64,000 nucleotides of DNA from Macrocybe gigantea. Lineage: Eukaryota; Basidiomycota; Agaricomycetes; Agaricales; Callistosporiaceae. The stretch is taken from NCBI GenBank assembly GCA_011319805.1, contig SJRY01000245.1:186001-250000 (forward strand), in the 5' to 3' direction. The notes under the pieces were generated by a model, which saw only the letters and a program-made list of their open reading frames with translations, was not told where the DNA came from and did no database searches. The position numbers were made by a program, and so were the translations under genes. Below, piece by piece: positions 33,521-45,518 of this stretch; positions within the stretch are counted from its first letter, which is position 1; every line of letters begins with the position of its first letter.

Positions 33521-33718
33521 TGTAAATATGTCTCAGAAGAGGCATCAAATACTTACAAGTCAGATGAGGGAATCAGACTAATGTATATTTTGAAAGTGAA
33601 GCATATACACAGCGATGAGCAGAGATGATAGAAGAAAAAAGGTAAGTAGAGTTGGCCTCAGAGAGGCAACGTATATACAAAAGGTGATGATGCTGATGTA
33701 ATCCAGAATGGGATTACA
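33521..33718 (-). repeat. 3' LTR of element 3
   Basis: 198 bp, plus-strand ends TGTAAATATG...GGATTACA. The end contains a palindrome TGTAATCC...GGATTACA. On the internal side lies the complement of a polypurine tract (minus strand AAGAGGAGAAGGG, 33719-33731). Confidence 0.88.
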
Positions 33719-33754
33719 CCCTTCTCCTCTTGAAAAATTAACAGCATGAGTGCA

Positions 33755-34990
33755 TTAAAAAACTCTTTTAGGGAAAAAGCTACTGGTGTTTTTGTTCAGA
33801 GCAATGAAAGGACTTGGAGTGAGGAGGTTGGTGAGGTGGGCACAATGTGAGCCACATATTGAGGGCCTCACAGTCTTTGACTTCACGGCTAGGAAGCCGT
33901 TGTCCATAATGACTGGAGGGGGTTGTTCCAACTTGTGCAAAGGGAACAGATTTGCATCATTTGGTACAAAAGGGCATATGTCAGACATGTGAAAGATGGG
34001 GTAAATGTTGCAGTCAAACAGCAGTTTGATTGTCATGTTCGAATGCGCATGGAAAATCTTTGAGATCTTATAAGGGCTGTCAAAGCGAGGCAAAAACTTG
34101 GCAATATAATCTTTTTCTGATTTGAGGTACTGCCACTGCTGGCTCAGAGTTGAGAGCAGAACCTGTCTACCAGAGGCAAAAGGGAAATAATCAGAATGGA
34201 ATTTATTAGCTTGTAAACTTTGTTCAGTCTTAGCCTTCAGGAGGCAATTTTGAGCCTTCTTAATGTCATTCTGCAGTTTTTCAATAATGTCTTCTGCATG
34301 TATGTCCTCTACAGTATTGCCTTCACCTTGAACAAGAGGGGGATGAGCCATGGCGAGTGACCCATTCAAAGTTAGAACAGCATGAATTCTGTGGAAGAGT
34401 TGATGGTGTTCATCATAGTGAAGCAAACCCGAAGGAGAGCAGTGACCCAGCCCTTCTGATGGTCATTGACAAAGTAGTGGAGATATTGATTAACAGTCTT
34501 ATTCATCTGCTCACTAGATCCATTGCTCTGAGGATAATAGGCTGTTGACATATTGATTTTCATGCCTGTGAGTTTATGGAGGGCAGACCAGAATCTGGAC
34601 AGGAATAGCTTATCCTGATTGCAGACAATGTTGAGCAGCAACCCATTGTTACAATACCACTTGTTGAAGAAGAGGATGGTGAGTTCTTCCATAGTAGTGT
34701 CTGTTTTGCATGGCATGAGGTGGATGTCACTGCCCAAATAATCAGTGAAGGTAGCAATGCAATTGAATCTGTTGTCTTTAGGCAGCAGTCCAATGAAGTC
34801 AATGCTAACAGAGTCACCTCTGCCATCGGGAATGGAGAGAGGGTGTAAGGGGCTGGATGGCTTGAAGATGATGATTTATTGTGCTGGCAGTCTGTGCAAC
34901 CAGAGACATATGCTGTTTCGAGATCCCAGCATATGTTAGGCCAGTAAAAGGAATCACATAGAGAACCATATGATTTGTCAAAACTAAAAT
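33755..34990 (-). pseudogene. Element 3 integrase remnant
   Basis: Minus-strand frames at 34372-34737 and 33755-34426 overlap with a frame change. Visible motifs are the second catalytic region IVCNQDKLFLSRFW, the STAYYPQSNGSSEQMNKTVNQ block (E), and HQKGWVTAL; then a C-terminal part with KPSKSEKDYIAKFLPRF-like residues and YPIFHMSDICPFVP (the IN C-terminal HVSxLKP-like segment). The zinc domain lies near 34,830-34,990. Frameshift and stops inactivate it. Confidence 0.75.
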
Positions 34991-34999
34991 ATCCTAGGA

Positions 35000-36857
35000 C
35001 ATCATGGTTTTAACAAAAAAGTGATTCAAGGCAAAAAAGCGATTCATGCACCTGAGGCACATGGGAAATGATGAGTCGACCTACTGCAAAGATAAAGCCA
35101 TTATCATCGACTGTAATGCCATCTGGCTTGATCTCCATCTCTAACAAGCAGGTGCACCAGCAGTCAGACTTGTACCTGTCCAAGATAGCCTGAACAAATT
35201 CAGAATTGGCATCCACATCCAGCGAAGTGACTGGGGCGATGGGCTCGACCTCTGAGAGGTCCAACAAGATAGCGATGGCAATCTGAAGTGACATCTTAAC
35301 ACCAGAGACATCCATAATTGCAAGAGAAAGAGTAGGATCAGAAGGGTCGAAGGGGTAGATAGTGGCTATTTCTGCTTGCTCCGAGAACATAGAGAACTCA
35401 GTCTGGAACAATGCATCTGCAGCGACATTGTCAGAGCCTTTGATGTATATAATCTTTCTATCAAACTGTGAAAGGAGTTCCATCCAGCAGGCCTGGCAGT
35501 GACTGAGGTCTTTCTGAACATTGAAATTCTCAAGAGTCTAGTGGTCTGTATAAATGAAGAAAGGAACTCTCAACAGGTCTGCATGCCACTTGGTCAAGGT
35601 GCAGATGATGGCTAGGAGCTCCTTCTCATGGACTAGGTAGTTCAATTGGGCATCACACAGGGGGCAGGAGTTGAATGAAACTGGTCGTGCTGTTTTTCAG
35701 GTTTTGCCAAAGGAGAGGACTGCACCAGTATAGAAATCACTGGCATCCATTGTCATGTAGATTCTGTAATCTGGCATCAGACTATAGTCGATGGTTGTGA
35801 GGCATTCACATGAAATGACAAGCTTTTTGATAGCTCAGAATGCTGCGTTGTGATAGTCCTGCCATCCAAGCCACATGAGTTCACACTCCTTGCTCATCAG
35901 CGGGTTTAGAATCGAAGTGTAGCAAGTAAGATCTGGTAAGAATGAGGCAATGAAGCATACGAGCCTGAGAAAATGCCAAACGTCTTTCATGCAGTCTGGT
36001 GAGGGCCAGTCGATGATGCACTGTGCTTTGTGCTCATCAGCCTTGATGCCATGCTCGGAGATGTTATGACCGAGAAAATGAACTGATTTTTGAAAAAGTT
36101 GAGTCTTTTTTAGATTGCAATATAGTTATTGAGCTGCAGCACTGCAAAATGGCATCTAAGTCCTTTTGGTGTTGTTCAGGGGAGCTGGACCAGACAATGA
36201 TATTGTCCAAGTAGATGTGGACACATTTGCTAATTAAGTGTTGGAGCGCAGCTGTAATACATCTTTGATGGATTGCAGGGGCATTGCACAGGCCCATGGG
36301 CATGATGACCTACTTGTAAAGGCTAAACAGCATAGAAACTGCAGTAAGAGGGATATCAGACAGATGCATTTTGGTTTGAAAGAAGCTGTTTGTCATGTCA
36401 AATTTACTCCAAATCTTACTCTTACTGCAATCTGCTAAGATATTGTCAATGTGCGGCAATGGATGACTGTCTGTCACCATATTTGCATTGAGCTGGTGAT
36501 AGTCATTGATCCAGCATGGCAGAGTTGCAGAGTCTGCCTTCGGAATAATGAAGGCGGGTAAGGCATTGAGTGAGGAGGAAGGCCGGATACATTCTGCATC
36601 TAGATGTTGTTGTATTAATGTCTGTCATGACTCATGGTATTTGCATAGGCAGGAGTATGTCCACATAGTGATCATCTTGTTCACATCTTTAAGGTTAATG
36701 CACATGTGGATCTCGTTTGGCAATTCCCAGACATGTGGGATTGGCTCAAAGATGTCTTTGAAATGCTCATGATAACTCGAGCACATCTGCTCAAGATGGG
36801 TCTTCTCAGCCAGGATAATAATATGCTCTTGAACAAGGGCAGCAATAGTTATTGCCT
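35000..36857 (-). pseudogene. Element 3 reverse transcriptase and RNase H
   Basis: Minus-strand traces: PLPHIDNILADC, WSKFDMTNSFFQTKMH, MPMGLCNAPAIHQRC, then HIYLDNIIVWSSS, where the catalytic YLDD has become YLDN (one G-to-A change). RNase H has MTMDASDFYTGAVLSFGK, NYLVHEKELLAI and KIIYIKGSDNVAADAL. The order and spacing are normal for gypsy pol; the missing catalytic Asp and several stops make it inactive. Confidence 0.8.
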
Positions 36858-37364
36858 TCATTTTCTTGCCCTTCTGTTATCATTCCACTGTTTTAGCAAG
36901 TAGCTCATGGAGGACATCTCTTTACAAGCTTGGGCCTTTCTGGCCTTGATGATATCTAGGTGTCTATGCAATGGAAGAGGAATAATGGGAGGTGGAGGTT
37001 TTGGAATGACCAGATTCATCAAATCATAGTTATTGGACTTGTCAACGGCTGTTCTAGCCTCAACATCTATTACAATTTGGTTACAAAGTGTGAATGGCAG
37101 GCCTAGTAGCACAGGTGAATACAGGTTTGGTGCAATTATGGCTTTAACTGTTCTAGAGTGCCAGTGAGAGTCCAGAGAAGAGAGCGAAAGAACAACATAT
37201 TCATGCAGTTCTGTCTTTTTTTGGCTTTTTGAATTTTCTTCAAATGCAACAGTACAGGAGAAAGGGTTATACAGGCATTTGCAAGATAAACCAAAGTGAA
37301 AAATGAGACCTTCATCGATAAGAACAACATGGGCACCAGTGTCCAGAAGCACCATTACTGTCAA
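36858..37364 (-). pseudogene. Element 3 aspartic protease
   Basis: 168-aa open frame with VMVLLDTGAHVVLID (the DTGA catalytic motif) near the N-terminus and PVLLGLPFTLCNQIVID as the flap-distal ILG-type motif. It is followed by a proline-rich linker PPPPIIPLPLHRH toward RT. In a live element it cleaves Gag-Pol. The frame itself is intact, but it starts after an in-frame stop from gag. Confidence 0.75.
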
Positions 37365-37400
37365 AGGTTTGTCAACATTGGGCCCAGAGATTGCACATCT

Positions 37401-38459
37401 CTATTGTAGATGTTTTACAGACAAGGGAATACTTACATTATTATCTGACTCTGTTCTGTAGCCGAGGACTGAGGCAGGCATGACAGTGGTGATGGAATTG
37501 TTAGAGGTGTCTGAGAGCTTGGTGATTGAGGTGCTACTGGAGACGGCAGCAATAGGCTTAGAAGATGAGAAGCCCTTGGAGGAGTTCTTTGGCAGCCACT
37601 TCCCAGCAGCCGCTGCCTCAGACTTGTGCTGCAGCATGATAGCCTCTGTGAGAGGCTTGTAGTTGGTTCCATTGGGGAAGTCATTCTGGCAAGAGAGGAA
37701 GTCATGGTCAACATAACCCTGACAGTGCTTGTTGCAACCCAAGTGCTTCTTGAGTAGTTCATGCTTTGCATCTGTAAGCTTGGATGGGTGGTGCTTTCTG
37801 CCACCTGTAGCAGAGAAGGATGATCTGTAGCCTATGCTCAAGGTGCATGAGGGCACATGGTTCTCCTTTTCAATGGCTTGGCACTTGGTGTTGCAGGTGA
37901 GCTCCTCTGCAGCCTTGTGGAAGTGCTTGAGTTCAGCAGCATGGGCATCAGTGACTTTGGTAATGGCATTGTGCCAAGCACATAGTTTGACACTATCTTT
38001 CATAGCTTCACTGGCTGCATTGCCTGCCACCTCGATGACGGCATGGATATTGGCATCTTCGCAGCATCTGTGAAGATCAGTGTCGATCAGGCTCTGGAGT
38101 TGGAGCAAGAGCACAGCATCAGAGAGGTGCTGGGGCATGGATTTGAGAACAATGTTCTCATTGATGCATTCAGTAACCCATGTTCTGAAATCTTGCTGCT
38201 TGGTGAAGATGAAGGAGCAGAGTGAGAGGTGAATCTCTTTAGGCCAACAAGGGAGCAGGAAGGTAGAACGGAGTTCATCGATAAACTCATGGAATTTGAG
38301 TGCTAAGAGACAGAAGCAATCCAAGCTGATCCAGTCCCTAATGGATAAGTCTGCGAAGGTGGAAAGAATAGCAGTGACTTGGGAAGCTTCATCAATTTCT
38401 TTCACAGTGAAGAAGTCCACGCAGGCCAGTTCAAACTCATGGACAACATGTGGAGTCAA
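37401..38459 (-). pseudogene. Element 3 gag (352-aa open frame)
   Basis: Longest open frame among the retroelements of the window. Features: MTPHVVHEFELACVDFF start-like block, FHEFIDELRSTFLLPCW, DFRTWVTECINEN, then a knuckle-like CNKHCQGYVDHDFLSC with HDF and C spacing close to that of this gag group (C-x2/4-C...H...C), and NGTNYKPLTEA. It is followed by a Ser/Lys-rich tail. It is a structural nucleocapsid protein in a live element. The true start may be further upstream, as the region 38,460-38,700 is also gag-like but has stops. Confidence 0.7.
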
Positions 38460-39051
38460 CTGACCCTTGGAGATGTAGGGAATCTTCTTAACATTGGCAT
38501 GGGTGCAGGAGGCTTTGGTTTGGGAGGATATGGTAGTAGCAGTTCGAGTGGGCAGTTTACCACAAGAACTATCAGAGGAAGATGAGCTGAAATGTCAAGT
38601 GTAGGCATTGCAGCAGAAGGAAGGATTTTCGAGCTGGGCAAATGGCGTGCTCAGGGTAGAAGTAGGTGTATGCAGTTTCTTGAGCTAGGAGAAAGGTGTA
38701 CTTAGAGGAGGAGTGGATGTATGCATCTCTTTGGAAGCCTCTGAACTAAGGGAGGTGAGTGATGAGGCACTGGGAAAGGTGGGAGGCATGGACCCTTCAA
38801 CAGGACCTAGTTCAGAAGATAACAGACTATGAATCATTGATTCTAGGTCTTTTCCTGCCACATCAGCGAAAGAAAGCTAACTGGTGGTGATAGTATCATT
38901 ACACTGATGTCGGAGATGCATACGAGGCTGCAGGTTGATCTATTTTCCACAGGGTAGGTTAGGTAGATCAATGTGAAATGAGGGGAAACTCAGGGAGAAG
39001 AATATCAGGGTCATGCACAGAGATACGTGTCATCATGATTCAAAAAAAAAG

Positions 39052-39574
39052 TGTAAATATGTCTCAGAAGAGGCATTAAATACTTACAAGTTGGGCGAAA
39101 GAATGGGACTAATGTATATTTTGAGAGCAAAGCATATACACAGTGATGAGCAGAGATGATGGAAGAAAAAAGATAAGTAGAGTCAGCCTCAGAGAGGCAA
39201 TGTATATATGAAAGCACATGATGATGCTGATGTAATTGTTACAGACGTCACCCAAAGGACCATTCAATTTCTTATCTTATCTCTCCCATATCCCGTATCT
39301 CCCCATCACACTGTGCAGCATGCAGCCATCGAGTCATTTCACTTTCCTAGTTATCCTGAGTCATCTCATCCCAGTCTTACTCATCCACAGTCTATAGCAT
39401 TGCATAGCCCATGGTCCGTGCTTGAGTACTGTAATGTATATAAGGACTTTCAGATATACCAGTAATGCTAAGCTTAATATTCCATTTGCCATTGTCTTAA
39501 ACCACTCTCGCACTTAGTCTGCCCAAGTCCTTTAAGATTCATCTAGCCTAACAGTAATCCAGAACAGGATTACA
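39052..39574 (-). repeat. 5' LTR of element 3, split by a solo LTR
   Basis: 39052-39236 and 39559-39574 align with 33521-33718. The interruption is the solo LTR with its GTAAT duplication (39232-39236 and 39554-39558). Confidence 0.88.
39237..39553 (+). repeat. Solo chromovirus LTR inside the LTR of element 3
   Basis: 317 bp, TGTTACAG...CTAACA in plus orientation, bordered by GTAAT on both sides. It contains the family's TATA region (TGTATATAAGG) and the AAGCTTAATATTCC block. No internal retrotransposon sequence. Confidence 0.92.
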
Positions 39575-39686
39575 GCAGACATCCTATCATGAATGACAGG
39601 ATATGAAGAAAAACTGGTAGAAAAAGACAACATACAGATGATCAAAGATGCAGCATTTGTCTGACATCTGGAAGAAAATAATGAAC

Positions 39687-39925
39687 TGTTAGGCTAGATG
39701 AATCTTAAAGGACTCAGACAGACTAAGTGCGAGAGCAGTTTAAGACAATGGCAAATGGAATATTAAGTGTAGCACTACTGGTACATGGGATGAGATGACT
39801 CAGGATAACTAGAAAAGTGAAAATGACTTGATGACTGCGCGCTGCACAGTGCAATAGGGAGGGGGAGATAAGAGAAGGGAGATAATATAAGAAAATGAAT
39901 GGTCCTTCGAGCGACGTCCATAACA
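39687..39925 (-). repeat. 3' LTR of element 4 with internal deletion
   Basis: 239 bp versus 320 bp for its partner. The missing ~80 bp lie between GGTACAT and GGATGAGATGACTC and include the TATA region. Confidence 0.88.
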
Positions 39926-39979
39926 TCACCCTCTCTTTAGATTCACGTCCTCGCAAAACATCCTAGTCCAGCTGTCCCC

Positions 39980-40361
39980 ACCCATTGTTGCTTTCCCAGG
40001 CAGTTGCAGCACATGGGGCCCACATATGAATAAGTTCTTCATTGTAGGAGCGGATGTGATGGAGGGTGGTGGCGAGGAGTTTGAGTCACTGGTTTTTAGT
40101 GCGAAGCATTTCCATTGCTTCACAGAGCGTGATGCATTCTGCTGCTGTGGGACCAGTCCCATCAGGGGTTCGCCCAGTCCAAAGATGCATGCGGACAGTC
40201 ATAACATAGCACAGATATGTGCCGAGTATGATGGCAAGAGGGTCTATATAGTCGCTAGCATTGAGAATCCTTGCCAGATTCTCGAGGTCACTCAGGTGGT
40301 TGGGGGTGGGCGCATGGCTGTCATTGCTGCTGTCGATGCTGATAGAGGCATTGATGGTCAT
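39980..40361 (-). pseudogene. Small conserved ORF downstream of the chromodomain (element 4)
   Basis: Minus-strand frame starting at 40361: MTINASISIDSSNDSHAPTP, LENLARILNASDYIDPLAII, YLCYVMTVRMHLWTGRTPDG, PTAAECITLCEAMEML, then (after one stop) LATTLHHIRSYNEELIHMWA. It is clearly the counterpart of 47,650-48,018 in element 2. Open for 91 codons. Family unknown to me; no catalytic motif is evident. Confidence 0.6.
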
Positions 40362-40479
40362 GGTGTGTGATTTTTGGTCCTTTTATCCTGGTTCGTAGTC
40401 TTCTTTAGAAAGTGGTCTAGAGCTTGCTGCACATTCCCAGTTCCTTCTTTTTGATCCATGTGTTTTCCTCATATCCATA

Positions 40480-40640
40480 TCCTTTCTATTTGACCAGCAA
40501 TAGCATTCCCCTTCCTTGTTTCTTTCTTTTTAGGATTTCTTCTATCTTGTACTCTTCTTCATCATTTATGATTTCAGGGGGTGGTGGTGATGGTCGCTCT
40601 TGTATCTTGAAACGGAGTCCTTTGTAGGGTGTGAGTAGTG
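40480..40640 (-). pseudogene. Element 4 chromodomain
   Basis: Minus-strand PPPPEIINDEEEYKIEEIL, KRKKQGRGMLLLVK-stop-KGYGYEE, with the same stop in place of the Trp as in element 2. Confidence 0.75.
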
Positions 40641-40859
40641 TTTCATTGAACACGGGGTGTATCAGCTGCTATGATGCTGGGAGTTTCAGGTGATATGCTG
40701 AGGCTCCTTTCTTTTTGATCACTTTGAACAGTCTGTATCAGAGTGCCGATAACTTCTTTGATGGTCAATTGACTGTAATATTGGTGGCTTCAAGCCATAC
40801 TCCATCCCTTTCTTGTATTCATAGGCTGGTCTTTGTCTCGCATCGTAATTGTCTTTGGC

Positions 40860-42055
40860 CCATGTTTGCATATACTGCAGTGCAGCATTTGCTTCTTTCT
40901 ATATTTGGTCCATTCTTTCGACAAAGTTCTTTGCTGCAGGGTTGTTCCCTTCTGTTGTCTGTGGTTCTTCCTTCCAGAGGTGCATTCCATAGTTGAGGTA
41001 GAATGATGTCTCCTTCATTCCCTGATGTGTCTTGTCATTATATTGGTACTCTGCGATCACTATCCATTCTGCTCAGTCGTCCTGTAGGTTGTTCATGAAG
41101 CTTCTGAGGAAAGCTTTCGTCTCTTGATGGGATTGCTCCACCTGTCCACCTGTCTGTGGGTGATAGGCTGTTGATAGGTTTTGCTTCATTCCAAGCAGTT
41201 TTAGAAGCACTGTCATGAATCGCGCTGCAAATTGGGGTCCTCGGTTGCTGATAATCTTTCGTAGAATTTCATGAAGTCGCCACACATTGTTTCAGTATAG
41301 CCATGCAAGGCCTTCTGCTGTGAGTTCAGTATTTGTAGAAATCAGGTGGATCATCTTGGTCAGGTGGTCTGTGACTACAGTGATGGCATTAAAGCTGTTC
41401 GAGCTGGGTAGCGGTCCTATGAGATCTACTCCAATATCTTCCCATGGCTGCTGTGGAACCTCATGCGGGTGTAGTAGTGCATGTTTCTTTTATCAGATGA
41501 TTTTGTTTCGCTTTTCACATCTATTAACATATTTCTTGATGTCCGTTAATATTGATGGCCACTAGTAGGTGCGGTTTATGAGCTCATGCATACAATATTA
41601 TCCTGGGTGCCCTCCAATGGGTGTGTCATGGTGTTCAAACATGATGTCTTCTTTTAGTTTGTTGTCTGGGGGAATGTAGATTTTCCCTCCTGCATATACG
41701 ATGTGGTCTTCTTCTGTAAACCAGTGTGGTTTTTTCTTCAGTCCTGTTGTTACGATCATTTTCCTTTATGCGCATTGTCAAATTTGTTCTATCCTTGGGA
41801 TTCAATCATCGTAATTCCTCTTGTTTGTATTGTTTCATTATTTTCTGCTCCCTCTTTTTGTAGGTGTTCATCCTCGAATATTATAAATTCGAAATCTCGT
41901 TCATTATTCTCTTCCAGATGTCAGATGAATGTGGCTTCTTTGATCATTTGTATGTCGTCTTTCTCTGCTAGGTTTTCTTCATATCCTGCCATTCGTGATA
42001 GGATGTCTGCTTTTCTGTTCACTTTTCCTGGTATGTGTCGTAGTTCATAGTCATA
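40860..42055 (-). pseudogene. Element 4 integrase remnant
   Basis: Minus-strand traces: RVDLIGPLPSS-type block (first D), TDHLTKMIHLISTNTELT, ISNRGPQFAARFMTVLLK (second D replaced in ISNRG; usually SDRG, again G to A), LSTAYHPQTGGQVEQSHQET (E), FLRSFMNNLQDD, and NYGMHLWKEEP. The first RNA-degrading domain is to the right. Multiple stops. Confidence 0.75.
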
Positions 42056-42059
42056 TTCT

Positions 42060-43990
42060 TGTAATTTCAAGTACCAGCCAATCTGTCTCGAATTGAGTCA
42101 CTGCAGTTTTCAGAAGTATGATAGATTCTTGTGATCCGTCAATATTTTGAACTTCTCTTGAGCTTCTAGGAGGTATTGTCTCTATATGTTCAGTGCCACC
42201 ATTATCGCAAGGAGTTCTTTGTCATAGATTTCATAGTTCTGCTCTGCTGGGGTCACACATCTTGAAATGAAGGCGATTGGGTGCCACAGTCCTTTCTGCT
42301 GTTGTGATAGTACCGCTCCAATGGCATATCCTGAGGCATCCGTTTCAACTCGGAATTTTTCTTCTGTTTGTAGTAGTGCTAGAATGGGTGCCGAGGTTAT
42401 ATGTCGAATTAGCTCCTTGAAAGCATCTTGCTGCTTGTCTGTCCACTGGAATGTTTTGTTTCCAGTCAGCTCTGTTAAGGGTTTAGCGACTTTTGCATAT
42501 CCTTTGATGAATCGTCGGTAAAAGTTTGTGAGTCCCAAGAACTTCTGTAGTTCTTTCTTCATTTTTAGGGTTGGCCAGGATTGTACAGCTGTAATTTTCT
42601 CTAGTTCTATTTCTACTTTCCCCTCTCCTATGATATACCCTAGTACTGGGACTTTTGATGATTCCCAGACACATTTTGGTCCTTTAATGAATAGGTCATT
42701 CTTGTTCAGTATCTCCATGACTTCTATTGTGTTCTTTTGGAGTTCCTCTCATGTTCATCTGATGATTATGATGTCATCCATATAGATTATGCACATTCTC
42801 CTTCATATTTGGTCTTGGAAGAGGCTTGCCATCATCCGGCTAAAAGTGCCTGATGCATTGCACTGTCCAAAGTATATGACTATCAGTTCGAAGAGTCCTC
42901 TTGCTGTTAGGAAGGCTGCTTTCCATTCGTCTCCTTTTCAGATGCATACATTATTGTATCTCCAGATAATGTCAATCTTGTTAAAGTACTTTGCTCCTTG
43001 TAGTACATCGAGGAGCTCGCTGATGCATAGTAATGGGAACTTGTCTTTGACTATATATTTGTTTATTTTCTGATAGTCTTGGATGAGTCATTTGCTGCCA
43101 TCCTTCTTATTTCGAAAGAAACAGGGTGCTGCGTAGGGTGATTTTGAGGGGCGTATCTTCCCTGTTCTTAGTCCTTCTTCGACAAAGGCATCTAGCTCCT
43201 CTAGTTCCTTCTGCATTATCAGGTAGACCTTGCTTGGTATCATTTTGGATGCATCTTTTGTTAAGTTTATTTCATGGTCCCACTCCTTGTGGTCTAGTAA
43301 ACAATCAAAGTTCTTCTCTTTAAAGAGGTGTCTGAATCTCATCAGATATGGAGGTATCTGAGTTCCCATCCTGTCGCTGGCTGTGGTCTTTACTTGTTCA
43401 GCTATTTTCTATATTTTGATCATTTGGTGGTTTATCTTGCATGTTTTGAGGCATCTGTTAAAGACGATCTCTCCTGTCCTCCATTTGATCATCAGGTTGT
43501 GATAGACAAGCCAGTCATATCCCAGTAGCATGTTGGTCTTTCCGATGTCAAGTACAATGGCTTCCATGTGCTCTTTGCGTCCTTTAATGTTGATGTGGAC
43601 TTCCATTACCCGATCTGCTGTTTTCTGGCAGTTGGGTAATCCATCTGCATTTATGATTTGAATCTTCTTGATTCATCGTGTCTTCAGTCCTGTTTTTGCT
43701 ACTATGGTAGTATTGATGCAGGTCCTGTCTGCTCCACTATCGACTTCTGGTGTTATCATTGCTATCCCCTTTCACATTCGTATCTTTGCTGGTACTGCGA
43801 GTTCTTTTCTCTTTGGTGGTTTGTTGCCTCAGATGGTTTTTCTTAGTGCTTCAGGTCACTTTGCAGGAATGGTGTATTTCAGAGTATGGGATAATCTACA
43901 TCTGGTATCGAAGCGAGTCTGTTTCAGCTGTATGGGTCGCGATTTAGCACCTCTTAATCGGACCCTTCAACAAAACCCTCTTTGTCAGAG
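42060..43990 (-). pseudogene. Element 4 protease, RT and RNase H
   Basis: A 178-aa open minus frame (42182-42718) holds MEILNKNDLFIKGPKC, PVLGYIIGEGKVE, KKELQKFLGLTNFYRRFIKG, then RNase H: TDASGYAIGAVLSQQQKG, LWHPIAFISR, YEIYDKELLAI. To the right, RT palm with IIYMDDIIIIR-like sequence near 42,760-42,790, and a protease-like stretch near 43,650-43,760 and a retropepsin C-terminal NMLLGYDWL near 43,530. Stops and frameshifts between these frames. Confidence 0.75.
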
Positions 43991-44039
43991 CTTTCTTCAT
44001 CCTTGTCTTCTTCATCTTCTTCTCCTTCTTCTTTCACTT

Positions 44040-45518
44040 CTCTGACTTGGGATTTTTCCTTCTTCTTCTTCTTGCAGTTTCGTGCATAATGTCCTTTCAA
44101 GCCACAATTGAAACATGTGACATTTGCTGCTCCTTTTCATGGTTCTGGACAGTTTCGTAAAAGGTGTCCTGGCTTATTTCAATTGAAGCAATTGTTGCTT
44201 CGTACTTTGTCAACTTCCATGGCCTGTCCTGCTTCTCAGCTCGGATTTCCAGGTTTGTGTTGGTTGTTTGCAAATTCTCCCCTCATTACATTCCTATGTT
44301 CGTCAATGTTTTGTCCAATCGCTCAGACTGTCTTGATATATTCATCTCCATCTGTTGGAAGTACGGAGATTGAGTGTACAGCTTCTGCTGTCCTCCAGTT
44401 TAAGCTCTTCTCGAGTAGAAAACGAGGAGCTGTTCCTGTCATTCCCGCTTTTCCTGTGAGGTCTACAAATTTATCTAGGAATTCGTCAATGGGTCGGTTC
44501 CCCTTTCTGATGTTGAATAATTTGCTTTCTGCTTGCGACAGTGACATGACATTGCTGAATTGTATTTCTATTTCGGTTACAAAATCAGCCCATGTGCTTT
44601 GATTAGTCATAGTGTTGATTTTCTTTGATGCCCAGTGGGCTCCTGGTCCATCAGTCATTCTGGATAGTACTGCTCTGATCCTCTATATGTCAGTGAGGTC
44701 TCCATGTGCAGTTATGTAGAGTTTCATCTTCCTCCACCAAATGTCGAAGGCTGTTCGATCTCCTGTGAAGGATTTCGGATCGGCAATAATTCTCTTGTAT
44801 TCTGTTGTCATTGTCTGCAGGATTTCTTCATCGTTGTCTTGGTCTTGGCTTTCCTGTTCTTGGGCCTGTTGTGCTTGGGTCTGCTGCTCTTGAATCTGCT
44901 TTTGTCTTTGTTCTTCTCTTTGTTCTTTCCAGTAGTCTAGGTCGATTCCTGTGATTCTACAGGCTTGTTCAAAATCGGCCCACTCTGCAGCGGTTGGTCC
45001 GTCTGTTTTTGGTAGTCTTTTTTGCTCCTTCTACTGATAGTATTCATTCCAGTCACTGTCACTTACTTTCACCATGGTGGTGTGATTTCCTTCTTATGCT
45101 GTACTTCAGTGAGTCAGTCTTCTGAAGGGTTTAGTAGTTTCATTCCTATGTGCCCCTGACTTTGGTGTCACTCTTGTTGGTTCTGTCATATGCTTTGTGC
45201 ATCATATCCTCTCTATATTAGTATGTCCTCTTCTTGTACCTGGTGATTGTAGTTTTCAATCTGCTATTGTCTGAAGTTTCAGGCTTGTGTTCGTTCCTCT
45301 CTTGTTTTCTTGCAGATCGGTTTGTCCTCTTCTTCAGCAGGAAGATTCTGGTCTGACTACAGCTCTTCTAAGCTTATCCCATATTCTCCTTCTAGTAAGA
45401 CTTCTGTAATGAGCTGTGCTGCTCCGTCACTAAAAATCTCAGTGGGCTCGTCTGTGGTGGTGAAGGCAAACTCTCTCAGAAATGCCTGTTCTTCTTCGTC
45501 GCTACTTGGTGTAGGCAT
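44040..45518 (-). pseudogene. Element 4 gag
   Basis: Starts at an ATG at 45518 (MPTPSSDEEEQAFLREFAF), with a Q/K-rich middle region, then a 111-aa open part (44323-44658) containing WASKKINTMTN, WADFVTEIEIQFSN, FNIRKGNRPIDEFLDKFVDL and a zinc knuckle CFNCGLKGHYARNC (CX2CX4HX4C) at about 44,065-44,110, followed by KKKKEK and an acidic stretch. It is a nucleocapsid protein in live copies. Frameshifts and stops separate these parts. Confidence 0.75.

Larger units (their letters stand above)
33521..39574 (-). mobile_element. Gypsy element 3 with ~200-bp LTRs, inserted in element 2
   Basis: LTRs at 33521-33718 and 39052-39574 (the latter split by a solo LTR), flanked by GCAGA at 33516-33520 and 39575-39579. 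Minus-strand gene order: gag (37401-38459), protease (36858-37364), RT and RNase H, integrase (to 33755). It has no chromodomain that I can see. It belongs to another gypsy lineage from elements 2, 4 and 5 and has longer open frames, but it is still broken by stops. Confidence 0.9.
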
